NCBI GenBank assembly: GCA_937899395.1
Contig: CALBPU010000095.1
Coordinates: 1-50,103 of the forward strand
Direction of reading: 5' to 3'
Length of the DNA stretch: 50,103 bases
From: an uncultured Fretibacterium sp.
Lineage (GTDB): Bacteria; Synergistota; Synergistia; Synergistales; Aminobacteriaceae
Part shown: positions 8,717-16,961 of the stretch, in pieces
Layout of the letters: every line of letters begins with the position of its first letter
How positions within the stretch are numbered: the stretch's first letter is position 1
Notes under the pieces: generated by a model
What the model was told of the DNA's origin: nothing
Database searches by the model: none
Seen by the model: the letters and a program-made list of their open reading frames with translations, nothing else
Made by a program: the position numbers and the translations under genes

Positions 8717-9342
8717 AGACAATCGGAAGCGTTAAAAAATTTCATCAGACCGGAGAATTTTACACTTTGACAATAGAAGCTGAAAATTTTTCGGGTGAAC
8801 TTAAAATCGGTCAGTCAGTTTCAGTAAGTGGAGCATGTTTAACGGTAACACGAAATACTGCGAAAGATTTTGACGTTGAAATGATGAAAGAGACATTTAA
8901 GCGTACATGGTTTGGTAAAAATTTGCGTACAGGAACGAAAGTAAATCTTGAACGAGCCTTAAAATTAACAGACAGATTAGACGGGCATTTAGTTTTAGGA
9001 CACGTTGACGGTATGGCAAAATTATCCGAAATCAAAGGCACTGAAACGAAAGAAGCAATATTTATTCCTGATGATAAAAATTTGTTAAGGGGAATTGTAG
9101 AGAAAGGTTCAGTGTGTATTGACGGAGTGAGCTTGACGGTTATAAACGTAAACGACAAAAATTTTTCGGTGGGATTAATTCCTGCGACACTTCAAGCAAC
9201 AACACTGGGAAATCTTAAAGCAGGCAGCATTATAAATCTTGAAACGGATATTTTAGGGAAATATATAGAACGTTTGAGCATGTTTAATTCTCAAAGCAAT
9301 AAAAACAGCGGAAATTATTTGATGTCATTGCTTGAATTATAA
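8698..9342 (+). CDS. ribE: riboflavin synthase, alpha subunit
   Basis: Dismutates two 6,7-dimethyl-8-ribityllumazine molecules to riboflavin and the pyrimidine that is recycled. At 214 aa it has the expected two tandem lumazine-binding barrels. The first begins MFTGLIETIG and contains SVSGACLTV; the second begins near LDGHLVLGHVDG and contains VCIDGVSLTV. Both carry the conserved GA/DGxSLTV-type signature. The ATG at 8698 overlaps ribD by 19 bp, implying translational coupling. The last ~12 residues are not conserved-looking. Two small foreign-looking genes follow before ribA. Confidence 0.97.
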   Translation: MFTGLIETIGSVKKFHQTGEFYTLTIEAENFSGELKIGQSVSVSGACLTVTRNTAKDFDVEMMKETFKRTWFGKNLRTGTKVNLERALKLTDRLDGHLVLGHVDGMAKLSEIKGTETKEAIFIPDDKNLLRGIVEKGSVCIDGVSLTVINVNDKNFSVGLIPATLQATTLGNLKAGSIINLETDILGKYIERLSMFNSQSNKNSGNYLMSLLEL

Positions 9343-9355
9343 GGAGTGATAAATT

Positions 9356-9628
9356 ATGATGTATCCGTTTATGACACTCAACGATGACACTGAAATAACG
9401 CACTCCGAAATGAAATCTGACGGTTCTGTAAAAATTTATATCGAAACTCCTGATATTAAAGACGGATTTCATAACGCCGTATGTTGGTTGCCTAAATTCA
9501 AATGGGAAAATATTAACGGCTATTCTGTATCAGAAATGGAATACTTAAAAAAATTAATCAAAACTAATGCGCACGTGATTATGGAATTTTCTCAGGACGG
9601 GGGCGTATTGTGTGCCGCAAATTCTTAG
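9356..9628 (+). CDS. small conserved hypothetical protein, partner of a DUF4160 gene
   Basis: A 90-aa acidic soluble protein starting at an ATG with AAGGAG just upstream. I recall near-identical small proteins (YPFMTL...DDTEI at the N-terminus, HVIMEFSQDGG near the C-terminus) in gut Firmicutes, with no known function. It overlaps the following DUF4160 gene by 17 bp, so the two form a translationally coupled pair. Such overlapping pairs of small genes are typical of toxin-antitoxin modules, but nothing in this protein identifies it as a DNA-binding antitoxin. It interrupts an otherwise continuous riboflavin operon. Confidence 0.8.
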   Translation: MMYPFMTLNDDTEITHSEMKSDGSVKIYIETPDIKDGFHNAVCWLPKFKWENINGYSVSEMEYLKKLIKTNAHVIMEFSQDGGVLCAANS

Positions 9629-9890
9629 GATTGGTCCGTACATTATTTATTTTTGGTCAAATGAAAATAATCCTTTAGAGCCTATTCACGTACATATTGC
9701 GGAAGGTCGGGCATACGCAAATGCAACTAAGCTATGGATAACTTCAGACAGAAAGGTAATTATTTGCAACAATAACTCAAAAATTCCTGAAAAAATATTG
9801 ATGAGAATAATTAGGATAATAGAAACGAACGTTGAAGAAATAGTTGAAAAATGGCTCGAACATTTTGGCGAGATAAAATATTTCTGCTAA
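9612..9890 (+). CDS. DUF4160 family protein
   Basis: A 92-aa protein with the hallmark DUF4160 layout: an N-terminal IGPYIIYFWSNE strand pair, then EPIHVHIAEGRAYA with the conserved HVH, then an alpha-helical tail RIIRIIETNVEEIVEKWLEHF. DUF4160 proteins are usually encoded next to a second small protein and are suspected of belonging to toxin-antitoxin-like modules; their biochemical role is unknown. The start is a GTG at 9612 inside the preceding gene. The pair lies between ribE and ribA on the same strand, so it is probably transcribed with the riboflavin genes. Confidence 0.88.
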   Translation: MPQILRIGPYIIYFWSNENNPLEPIHVHIAEGRAYANATKLWITSDRKVIICNNNSKIPEKILMRIIRIIETNVEEIVEKWLEHFGEIKYFC

Positions 9891-9920
9891 TATTACACAC
9901 TGAGAAGAGGTGAAATTTTA

Positions 9921-10571
9921 TTGGAATGTCATAAACATGAACACGAAATTATTATCAGCAAGCCCGAATATAAACGTGTCGAGAAAAAATTAGATGTCCA
10001 AATCCCGACCGAGTACGGAGTTTTTAATGTCAGTGCTTACAGAAGCATTGCTCAAGATGATGACGCTCATACTCATTTGGCTTTGATTATGGGAGATATT
10101 TCGACTGACGAACCTGTTTTAACCCGTATTCACAGCGAATGTTTCACTGGAGATGTTTTAGGCTCTCTCAGGTGCGACTGCGGACCTCAGCTTCACACGG
10201 CTTTGAAAATGATTGCTGACGAAAAAAGAGGCGTTTTGCTTTACATGCGTCAAGAAGGAAGGGGTATAGGTCTGTTGAACAAATTAAGAGCTTATAAACT
10301 TCAGGACAGCGGGCTTGATACTGTTGATGCAAACGTTGCTTTAGGATTTCCTCCCGATATGAGAGAATATGGAACGGGTGCGGAAATTTTGAAGGATTTA
10401 GGCTTAAAACGTATTCGTTTAATGACTAACAATCCCGGAAAAATCTCAGGGCTTGAAGAATACGGGATCGAAATTACCGAAAGAGTTCCGATTTTAATCA
10501 GTCCTAACGAATTTAACGAAAAATATTTAAGCACTAAAGAGCATAGAATGGGACATATATTAAATATTTAG
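9921..10571 (+). CDS. ribA: GTP cyclohydrolase II
   Basis: Opens GTP to 2,5-diamino-6-ribosylamino-pyrimidinone phosphate, the first step of riboflavin synthesis. The zinc cysteines are in SECFTGDVLGSLRCDCGPQL, and the catalytic region MRQEGRGIGLLNK is intact. The protein is 216 aa, so it is the stand-alone cyclohydrolase. Many bacteria with this operon order encode a RibBA fusion with an N-terminal DHBP synthase; that domain is missing, leaving only ~25 extra N-terminal residues rich in His and Glu. The start is a TTG at 9921 with GAGG ten bases upstream; no in-frame ATG is nearby. RibB must be elsewhere in the genome. Confidence 0.95.
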   Translation: MECHKHEHEIIISKPEYKRVEKKLDVQIPTEYGVFNVSAYRSIAQDDDAHTHLALIMGDISTDEPVLTRIHSECFTGDVLGSLRCDCGPQLHTALKMIADEKRGVLLYMRQEGRGIGLLNKLRAYKLQDSGLDTVDANVALGFPPDMREYGTGAEILKDLGLKRIRLMTNNPGKISGLEEYGIEITERVPILISPNEFNEKYLSTKEHRMGHILNI

Positions 10572-10589
10572 AAAGGTGATTTTTTTACA

Positions 10590-11096
10590 ATGAAAGTTAC
10601 AGAGGGAAAATTAATAGGCACCGGTTTGAACGTTGCCATAGTTGCTTCACGTTTTAACGAGTTAATTACTTCACGTCTTATTGACGGCGCAAAAGATGTT
10701 TTATTGCGTCATGATGTTGCTTCAAGTTCGATTGAAATTTATTGGGTACCTGGAGCTTGGGAGCTTCCTTTAATCGCAAAAGAACTCGCACTAACAGGAA
10801 AATACGACGCAATTATCGCATTAGGAGCTGTAATTCGTGGAGATACTCCTCATTTTGATTATGTTGCAGCAGAATCATCAAAAGGTCTCGCAAGTGTCGG
10901 TCTTGAAAATCGTGTTCCCGTTATTTTCGGGGTTTTAACATGCGACACTTTGGATCAGGCTTTGTTGAGAGCAGGAAGTAAATCAGGTAACAAAGGCTCT
11001 GACTGTGCTATGAACGCTATCGAAATGGCGAATATATTAAAAACAATCCGCCGTCAAAATAATAATAACGAAGGGAATAACAGTTATAATGCTTGA
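10590..11096 (+). CDS. ribH: 6,7-dimethyl-8-ribityllumazine synthase
   Basis: Condenses the ribitylamino-pyrimidine with dihydroxybutanone phosphate to form lumazine; homologues assemble into pentamers or 60-mer shells. Signatures are ASRFNELITSRL, the substrate loop VPGAWELP, the ALGAVIRGDTPHFDYVA block with its conserved His, and GVLTCDTLDQA. The 168-aa length includes a ~15-residue polar tail (RRQNNNNEGNNSYNA) beyond the usual end. The ATG at 10590 follows AGAAAGGTGA. The 3' end overlaps serS by 8 bp, so riboflavin and seryl-tRNA synthetase genes are coupled. Confidence 0.97.
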   Translation: MKVTEGKLIGTGLNVAIVASRFNELITSRLIDGAKDVLLRHDVASSSIEIYWVPGAWELPLIAKELALTGKYDAIIALGAVIRGDTPHFDYVAAESSKGLASVGLENRVPVIFGVLTCDTLDQALLRAGSKSGNKGSDCAMNAIEMANILKTIRRQNNNNEGNNSYNA

Positions 11097-12369
11097 CATC
11101 AAATATATCCTCGCTAATCAGCCAGAATATTCGGAGTGCCTTAAAAACCGTCATCACGATTTTGATTTAAGCGTTTTAGTCGGACTTGATGAAAGACGCA
11201 GGAAAATTATCGGTGAAACTGAAGACCTTAAAGCAAAACGCAACGAAGGTTCACGTAAAATCGGAAGCGCGAAAAACAATCCCGATATTGACGTAAACGC
11301 CCTTAAAGCTGAAATCAAAGCTATCGGTGAAAATATTAAAACTCTTGATACTGAGCTTGCTGAAATTGAGAGCAAACTTCATGATTACATGATGACTTTG
11401 CCCAACAAATTAAGCGACACTACTCCGATCGGAAATGATGAAAATGATAATCCTGTAGTCCGAAAATGGGGCGAACCTAAAAAATTTGATTTCGAACCTA
11501 AACCTCATTGGGATTTAGCTGAAGCATTAGGAATTATGGACTTTGAGAAGGGAGTTATGTTAGCTCAGAGCCGTTTTACGGTTTTGCAGGGAATGGGCGC
11601 AAGGCTTGAAAGGGCACTCGTGAATTTCATGCTTGACCTTCACACTCAAAAGCACGGATATTTAGAGGTTGAACCTCCTTTTATGGTACGTTCGGCAATT
11701 CTTGAAGGTACTGGACAGCTTCCGAAATTCGCTGAGGATTTATATAAATTACAGAACGATGATTTATGGCTCATACCTACCGCCGAAGTTCCTTTAACGA
11801 ATTTGAACCGTGAGAGCATTCTTGATGAAAAAGATTTGCCCTTATATTACACAGCATATACTCCTTGTTTCAGACGTGAGGCAGGAAGTGCAGGCCGTGA
11901 TGTCAGAGGCTTAATGAGGCAGCACCAGTTCGACAAAGTTGAAATGGTTAAAATCTGTACACCTGAAACAAGTTATGACGAACTTGAAAAATTAACAAAT
12001 AATGCCGAAGAAGTTCTGCAAATTTTGGAATTGCCTTACAGAGTTGTTAATTTATGTTCGGGCGATATTGGGTTCGGTTCATGCAAAACTTACGACCTTG
12101 AAGTCTGGCTGCCTTCACAAAATAAATACCGTGAAATAAGTTCGTGTTCAAACTGTGAAGATTTTCAGGCAAGACGAATGAGTTTACGTTACAGACCTGA
12201 AGACGGAGGCAAAATCAGATTTGCTCACACTCTCAACGGTTCGGGAATTGCTGTAGGCAGGACTGTAATAGCAATCGTTGAAAATTATCAGAACGAGGAC
12301 GGAAGCATCACTATCCCGAAAGCCCTTGTGCCTTATATGAACGGCCTTGAAAGAATTACTGGAAAATAA
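11089..12369 (+). CDS. serS: seryl-tRNA synthetase
   Basis: Class II synthetase charging tRNA-Ser and tRNA-Sec. It has the N-terminal long coiled-coil arm (about residues 30-105) that reads the tRNA variable arm, then TAEVPLTN, motif 2 FRREAGSAGRDVRGLMRQHQF and motif 3 with NGSGIAVGRTVIAIVENYQ. The 426-aa length is normal. The ATG at 11089 overlaps ribH, with AAGGGA upstream. There is no T-box or other leader because the gene sits inside an operon. The 3' end overlaps the start assigned to the next gene by 23 bp. Confidence 0.98.
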   Translation: MLDIKYILANQPEYSECLKNRHHDFDLSVLVGLDERRRKIIGETEDLKAKRNEGSRKIGSAKNNPDIDVNALKAEIKAIGENIKTLDTELAEIESKLHDYMMTLPNKLSDTTPIGNDENDNPVVRKWGEPKKFDFEPKPHWDLAEALGIMDFEKGVMLAQSRFTVLQGMGARLERALVNFMLDLHTQKHGYLEVEPPFMVRSAILEGTGQLPKFAEDLYKLQNDDLWLIPTAEVPLTNLNRESILDEKDLPLYYTAYTPCFRREAGSAGRDVRGLMRQHQFDKVEMVKICTPETSYDELEKLTNNAEEVLQILELPYRVVNLCSGDIGFGSCKTYDLEVWLPSQNKYREISSCSNCEDFQARRMSLRYRPEDGGKIRFAHTLNGSGIAVGRTVIAIVENYQNEDGSITIPKALVPYMNGLERITGK

Positions 12370-14041
12370 TATTTTTGTCATAATCGGCTGTATTTTAACG
12401 TCAATAACCTGTGTCGGGGTTCAGTACTTCATGAAACGAAGGCTTGTTCCCCGTCAATACGGTTATTTCAGGGACATAATTTTAATCGGGGCATGGCTGA
12501 TATTAGCGTTATGGTTCGGAGATGTTCACGAACGAATTTTGATATGCGGTGCAATGTTAGCATGTTTCGCAGGTATTGCCGAAAGTATTTACGGAAATTC
12601 AAAATGGCGTTTGCTTTATCCTTTAATAGGATTTTTGTGTGCATATTTCGGAGCGTCTGTTCACTTTATAAGATTTCCTGACAACGAATATATTTATTTA
12701 ACTCCGACATTTTCACTTGCTGCGAGTACGTTATGGTTCAGTTCTTTTCCGTTTATATTCAGATATTTAGATGAAATTCCCGGACTAGTCGGCCATGTTT
12801 TAGCAGTAACCTTTGTGTTAATGTTATCTGCATGTATAGCAACAGGTTCGGGAGCGTTCTTCATGTCATTTGCGGGCTTAACATTGGTAACAGCATTTTG
12901 GAGCAGGTTTGGAAATGTTTACAGGCAGGCCGGAATAGCTTTATCGTCAATGTGGGGAGTGCTTGTCGCAGGAACTTCTATTATCGGCAACAGCAAAGGA
13001 ATAGTGTTCAGTACGATTTTGTTTTTATCGTTAGGAATGTTCGCGATACCTGTAACTGAAATATTCTTTAATTATGTTTATGATTTATTTTTTGACGATG
13101 AAGTTCAAGATGACACAAATATTTATTCAAACATGTTAAACGGAGGAGCTGAACACTCTGAAGCGGTTCAGTCTCTTTCGTTTTTATGTGCATTAACAAG
13201 TATAGCTGCTGCTTGGGAACAGTGGTTAGTAGCTTTAATAATAATTTTGGCGGTTATGATTTTCAGACGTAAACATAAAAAACAAAACAATATGAGTCCT
13301 TCATTATGGGGAATAAATTTCGATAACGTTTCAATGAACTACGCTGTCTCAAAAGCACGAGGTTTAATTTCAAATCCTGAAAGCAAAGAAGCTCAATTAA
13401 TCGTAACATTAAATGCTCTCGGAATGGAAGCAGCGTTAAAGGACAAAGAATTTTCGCAAGCCGTAAAGAGTGCCGCAATGATTTTACCTGACGGAGCAGG
13501 CTTATGTGTCGGATTAAAAATTTTGGGAAGCCCTGTTCAGGAGAGAGTAGCAGGAATAGATTTTGCGGAACAGATTTGCAGATTGGCGAGCGTTGAAGGC
13601 TGGCCTGTATATTTTGCCGGAGCAGCAGGAAACACGGCGATTAAATGTGCTGAAATTTTGCGGAATAAATTTCCGGGATTAAAAGTTGCAGGAGCAAGGG
13701 ACGGTTATTTCGACATTAACGACGAAAAAATCCCCGAAGAAATTTCAAAGACAGGAGCAAAAATTTTGCTTGCAGCGATGGGACAACCTCGTCAGGAAAA
13801 ATGGATTTATAAACACCAAGAAATTTTAGGATCAATGCTTTGTATCGGAGTTGGAGGAGCATTTGATGTAATGTCTGGAAAATTGAAGCGAGCTCCTAAA
13901 TGGATTCAGAAAATCGGGTTTGAATGGCTTTACAGACAGCTTCAAGAGCCTCAACGCTGGAGAAGAAATTTAGGTTTAATAACATTCATGTTGAGAATTT
14001 TCGCATCAAAAATCGGGCTTTATCGGAAGAAAATTTCATGA
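12347..14041 (+). CDS. fusion of a degenerate TagO/WecA-like membrane domain and a WecG/TagA-family glycosyltransferase
   Basis: A 564-aa inner-membrane protein. Residues ~5-310 contain about nine hydrophobic segments whose order matches polyprenyl-phosphate sugar-1-phosphate transferases (TagO/WecA). The expected DD motif is GIAESIYG here, the NxxNLIDGLDG motif has become FRYLDEIPG, and the MGDTG motif is gone, so this half is probably not catalytic. Residues ~320-550 form a GT26 glycosyltransferase with ILPDGAGL, QERVAGIDF, AAMGQPRQEKW and GVGGAFDVMSGKLKRAP intact; that family transfers ManNAc-type sugars onto undecaprenyl-diphosphate intermediates. The dead domain may position the lipid substrate (inference). 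The start is uncertain: TTG at 12347 has no clear Shine-Dalgarno and relies on overlap with serS. It shares an ATGA junction with queH. Confidence 0.88.
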   Translation: MKELLENNIFVIIGCILTSITCVGVQYFMKRRLVPRQYGYFRDIILIGAWLILALWFGDVHERILICGAMLACFAGIAESIYGNSKWRLLYPLIGFLCAYFGASVHFIRFPDNEYIYLTPTFSLAASTLWFSSFPFIFRYLDEIPGLVGHVLAVTFVLMLSACIATGSGAFFMSFAGLTLVTAFWSRFGNVYRQAGIALSSMWGVLVAGTSIIGNSKGIVFSTILFLSLGMFAIPVTEIFFNYVYDLFFDDEVQDDTNIYSNMLNGGAEHSEAVQSLSFLCALTSIAAAWEQWLVALIIILAVMIFRRKHKKQNNMSPSLWGINFDNVSMNYAVSKARGLISNPESKEAQLIVTLNALGMEAALKDKEFSQAVKSAAMILPDGAGLCVGLKILGSPVQERVAGIDFAEQICRLASVEGWPVYFAGAAGNTAIKCAEILRNKFPGLKVAGARDGYFDINDEKIPEEISKTGAKILLAAMGQPRQEKWIYKHQEILGSMLCIGVGGAFDVMSGKLKRAPKWIQKIGFEWLYRQLQEPQRWRRNLGLITFMLRIFASKIGLYRKKIS

Positions 14042-14604
14042 ACAATAAAAATTTGCTCTTACATATTTGTTGCGCACCTGACGCAAGCATACCTGTTCCT
14101 GATTTAATTGCTGAAGGTTGGAATGTTAAAGGATTTTTTTACGGAGGAAACATTCACCCTTATGACGAATATTTAAGACGGCTCGAAGCTCTTGATATTT
14201 TAATCAAAAAAACGGGAATTGAATGTGAAATTTTACCTTATAATCCAGACGAATGGCTCGAAAAAATTTCAGGATTTGAAAACGAACCTGAAAGAGGAAG
14301 ACGCTGTGAAAAATGTTTCATGGCACAATTTGAGGCGGGAGCATTTGCAGCAAAAAAATCAGGCTGTGAAAATTTTTGCACTACCTTAACAATAAGTCCT
14401 CATAAAAATGTAACACTCATTAACGATTTAGGCGAAAAAATTTCAAAAGATAACGGCTTAAAATGGCTCAATAAAATTTGGCGAAAAAATAACGGTTTCC
14501 TGCGTTCAATAAGGGCATCTAAAGAATTAGGGTTATATCGTCAAAATTATTGCGGCTGTATTTTCAGCATGAATAATAAAGGAGAATTAAATTGCAGGAA
14601 TTAA
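14038..14604 (+). CDS. queH: epoxyqueuosine reductase QueH
   Basis: Reduces epoxyqueuosine to queuosine in tRNA, replacing the unrelated QueG. The 188-aa protein has the conserved cysteine set of the family: HICCAPD at the N-terminus, RRCEKCFMAQFEAGAF in the middle and YCGCIFS near the C-terminus, which coordinate an iron-sulfur cluster and an adjacent metal. I start it at the ATG at 14038, which overlaps the previous stop as ATGA and follows GGAAGA. A longer frame from 13924 adds 38 residues that merely read through the upstream gene. The 3' end overlaps rlmB by 13 bp. No other queuosine genes are in the window. Confidence 0.94.
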   Translation: MNNKNLLLHICCAPDASIPVPDLIAEGWNVKGFFYGGNIHPYDEYLRRLEALDILIKKTGIECEILPYNPDEWLEKISGFENEPERGRRCEKCFMAQFEAGAFAAKKSGCENFCTTLTISPHKNVTLINDLGEKISKDNGLKWLNKIWRKNNGFLRSIRASKELGLYRQNYCGCIFSMNNKGELNCRN

Positions 14605-15347
14605 ACAACGATATTTGCAGGGGCAGAAAGCCCGTTATGGATTTGCTTACAAAAACCCCTTCATTATGTTCAAAATTATTAATCGCTAATAACGTCAGAC
14701 CGCCATTTCTCGATGAATTATTAGAGGCTGCGAAGAATGCTAAAGTTACGTATCAAATAATAGCTCCTGAAGCACTCGATAAAATTTCACAGGGAGAAAA
14801 ACATCAGGGAGTTCTTTGCAGATTAACTCAAGTTAAACCGTTAGAGCTTGATGAATTTCTGAAAAGTTTTGATGACAAAACGCCTGCTCTTGTTGTAGTA
14901 CTTGACCACATTGAAGACCCTCATAATTTAGGAGCTGTAATTCGTTCTGCTGAAGCCGGAGGAGCAAAGGGTGTTGTGTATGCAAAAAGACGTTCGGCAA
15001 TTCCTAATGACACAGTTATAAAGACAAGTGCAGGAGCATCGTTGAGAATGCCTTTAATTCAAGTAACCAATATTACAAGGACAATAGAACGCTTAAAAGA
15101 ATTTAATTTTTGGATAGTAGGACTTGATGAAAAATCGCCTTCGTCAATATGGGAAGAAAAATTGCCTGATAGGACTGCTTTAATAATTGGGGCTGAAGGT
15201 TCAGGGCTTTCGAGATTAGTAAAAGATAACTGTGATATGCTTAAAAAAATTCCTATTGTGAAAAGCGGTGCAGGTTCATTAAATGCCAGTGTAGCTGCGG
15301 CACTTGGAATATTTGAATGGGCAAGAAGTTATAATGTGGAAAGGTGA
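14592..15347 (+). CDS. rlmB: 23S rRNA (guanosine-2'-O-)-methyltransferase, TrmH/RlmB family
   Basis: SPOUT-class methyltransferase of 251 aa. The N-terminal ~75 residues form the substrate-binding domain (GRKPVMDLLTK, GEKHQGVLC). The C-terminal knotted domain has the three SPOUT motifs: LDHIEDPHNLGAVIRSAEA, LIIGAEGSGLSRLV and IPIVKSGAGSLNASVAAALGIFEW. In E. coli RlmB modifies G2251 of 23S rRNA; exact target specificity here is inferred. The start is a TTG at 14592 with AAGGAG seven bases upstream. Confidence 0.94.
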   Translation: MQELNNDICRGRKPVMDLLTKTPSLCSKLLIANNVRPPFLDELLEAAKNAKVTYQIIAPEALDKISQGEKHQGVLCRLTQVKPLELDEFLKSFDDKTPALVVVLDHIEDPHNLGAVIRSAEAGGAKGVVYAKRRSAIPNDTVIKTSAGASLRMPLIQVTNITRTIERLKEFNFWIVGLDEKSPSSIWEEKLPDRTALIIGAEGSGLSRLVKDNCDMLKKIPIVKSGAGSLNASVAAALGIFEWARSYNVER

Positions 15348-15356
15348 GAAATTCTA

Positions 15357-16535
15357 ATGAAATACGACTTTGAAACTGTACGTAATCGTTTTAATAAAGG
15401 CTCCTTCAAATGGAGTGAGCTTTCAAAATACGGCGTTAAAGAAGAAGATAACATTCTTCCGTTTTCAGTTGCCGATATGGAATTTGTAACTGCTCCTGAA
15501 ATTGTTGAGGCTTTGAAATATGAACTCGATAATTCTATTATGGGTTATGAAAATCCTACTGATGATTATTTTGAAGCGGTTTGTAATTGGCAAAAACTTC
15601 GCAACAACTGGAACGCTAAACCGGAATGGATTTTACCATCTCACGGAATTGTTGACGCTTTTTTCATGGCCGTCAGAACTTACACTGAAGAGGGCGACGG
15701 AATTATATTAAACACTCCCGTATATTATCCGATGTACGAAGCTGTCGAAAAAAATAACAGGATTCTTTATGACAATCCTATGATTAAAAGCGGTTCACGT
15801 TATGAAATTGATTTTGAAGACCTCGAAAGAAAAGCCTCTGATCCTAAAACTAAAATGTTAATTCTTTGCAGCCCTCATAATCCTTGCGGTCGTGTTTGGA
15901 CAAAAGAAGAATTAACGAAAATTGGTGAAATTTGCTTGAAAAATAATGTCCTTGTTTTATCAGATGAAATTCATGCCGATTTAATTATGCCCGGACATTC
16001 TCACATTGTTTTTGCCTCAATTAATGATGAATTTGCGAATAACTCGATAATCTGCACAGCACCGAGCAAAACTTTTAACATCGCAGGACTTCAGACTTCA
16101 AATATTTTCATTCCTAACGAAAAACTTCGTGAAAAATTCCTGAACTCCTTAAAACTTTCAAATCCTAATCCGAAATGTAATATTCTTGGCTATTGCGCTT
16201 CTAAAGCTGCATATAAATATTGCGTCGAATGGCTCGATGAAGCTTTGAAAGTTATTGACACTAACCGAAAATTAATCGTTGATTTCATGGCAAAAGAATT
16301 TCCGCAGATTAAGATTTACGATCTTGAAGGCACATATCTTTTATGGCTTGATTTTAACGGACTTGGTTTTGATTACAAGGAACTTGAAAGAATTAATCAT
16401 GAAAAAGCCAGATTATTTTTTGATGAAGGCTATATGTTCGGAAAACAGGGTGAAGGTTTTGAACGTTGGAACATCGCCTGCCCTACACGATACATTGAAG
16501 ACGCTTTGAAACGAATGAAAGCTGCCTATCAATAA
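15357..16535 (+). CDS. PatB/MalY-type PLP-dependent aminotransferase (putative C-S lyase)
   Basis: Fold-type I PLP enzyme of 392 aa. Diagnostic stretches are LPFSVADMEF (PatB/MalY subgroup), SPHNPCGRVWTKEEL, SDEIHADLIMPGHSH with the PLP-phenol Asp, and APSKTFNIAGLQTSN with the Schiff-base Lys. A C-terminal RWNIACPTR supplies the carboxylate-binding Arg. Members are cystathionine beta-lyases or aminotransferases, so a role in Cys/Met metabolism is likely but substrate specificity cannot be read off. It begins 10 bp after rlmB, with AAAGGTGAG as ribosome binding site, and is the last gene of the long ribD-to-patB transcription unit. Confidence 0.92.
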   Translation: MKYDFETVRNRFNKGSFKWSELSKYGVKEEDNILPFSVADMEFVTAPEIVEALKYELDNSIMGYENPTDDYFEAVCNWQKLRNNWNAKPEWILPSHGIVDAFFMAVRTYTEEGDGIILNTPVYYPMYEAVEKNNRILYDNPMIKSGSRYEIDFEDLERKASDPKTKMLILCSPHNPCGRVWTKEELTKIGEICLKNNVLVLSDEIHADLIMPGHSHIVFASINDEFANNSIICTAPSKTFNIAGLQTSNIFIPNEKLREKFLNSLKLSNPNPKCNILGYCASKAAYKYCVEWLDEALKVIDTNRKLIVDFMAKEFPQIKIYDLEGTYLLWLDFNGLGFDYKELERINHEKARLFFDEGYMFGKQGEGFERWNIACPTRYIEDALKRMKAAYQ

Positions 16536-16546
16536 AATTTTTCAAG

Positions 16547-16590
16547 CCCCTCTGTTTTTTATTAATTTTTCAGAGGGGGTATTAGATTTA
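16547..16590. terminator. hairpin between convergent genes, shared repeat end
   Basis: A perfect 8-bp stem CCCCTCTG (16547-16554) / CAGAGGGG (16571-16578) encloses a 16-base T-rich loop. It sits between the convergent stops at 16535 and 16588 and may end transcription from both sides, although neither strand has a long uninterrupted T run after the stem. The right arm plus the next 12 bases (to 16590) matches 18 of 20 positions with the right end of the repeat at 17858-17957, so this may be a reduced copy of that element. Confidence 0.45.
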
Positions 16591-16920
16591 TAATGCTTCT
16601 TTGTTTTCGTAGATTACATGGCCGGCTTGACATGCAGGACAGAAACAAAATTTTTCGCCCTGAGATTTTTTTTCGTGTCCGAGTTTAGCCATTTCAGCAG
16701 CTTTTTCAGCTCCGAAAAATTTTTTTCCGGCTTCAGATTCAAAAAAGCCGAGAACTTCATCAAGACTGCAAACATTTTCTTCAAGTGATTTCACAAGTGC
16801 CTCAGCAGATTTTTTGTCTTGAACTTTAACATATTCTTCTGCGGCTGCTTTCAAATTTGCGTTACATGACGGAGCAGCGATTAATTTGTTGACCTTTGCA
16901 ATGATTTCCTGTTTTGTCAT
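16588..16920 (-). CDS. small conserved Cys-containing protein of unknown function
   Basis: A 110-aa, mainly alpha-helical, charged protein. It begins MTKQEIIAKVNKLIAAPSC, and a C-terminal FCFCPACQAG block provides a C-x-C-x2-C cluster that could bind a metal. I recall similar small proteins in clostridial genomes, sometimes carrying a misleading Hsp90 label; nothing here resembles Hsp90. The ATG at 16920 is preceded by AAGGAG on the minus strand. It lies 41 bp downstream of the dehydrogenase gene and may be transcribed with it. Function unknown. Confidence 0.8.
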   Translation of the reverse strand: MTKQEIIAKVNKLIAAPSCNANLKAAAEEYVKVQDKKSAEALVKSLEENVCSLDEVLGFFESEAGKKFFGAEKAAEMAKLGHEKKSQGEKFCFCPACQAGHVIYENKEAL

Positions 16921-16961
16921 AAAATGAATTACTCCTTAAAAATTTTCATTAATTATATCAA

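Noticed and set aside
11040..11088. T-box leaders for serS or leuS
   Set aside because: serS starts inside ribH, and the region before leuS is 48 bases with no specifier-type stems.
13924..14037. N-terminal extension of QueH
   Set aside because: It only translates the end of the upstream gene in another frame; the ATGA junction at 14038 is the natural start.
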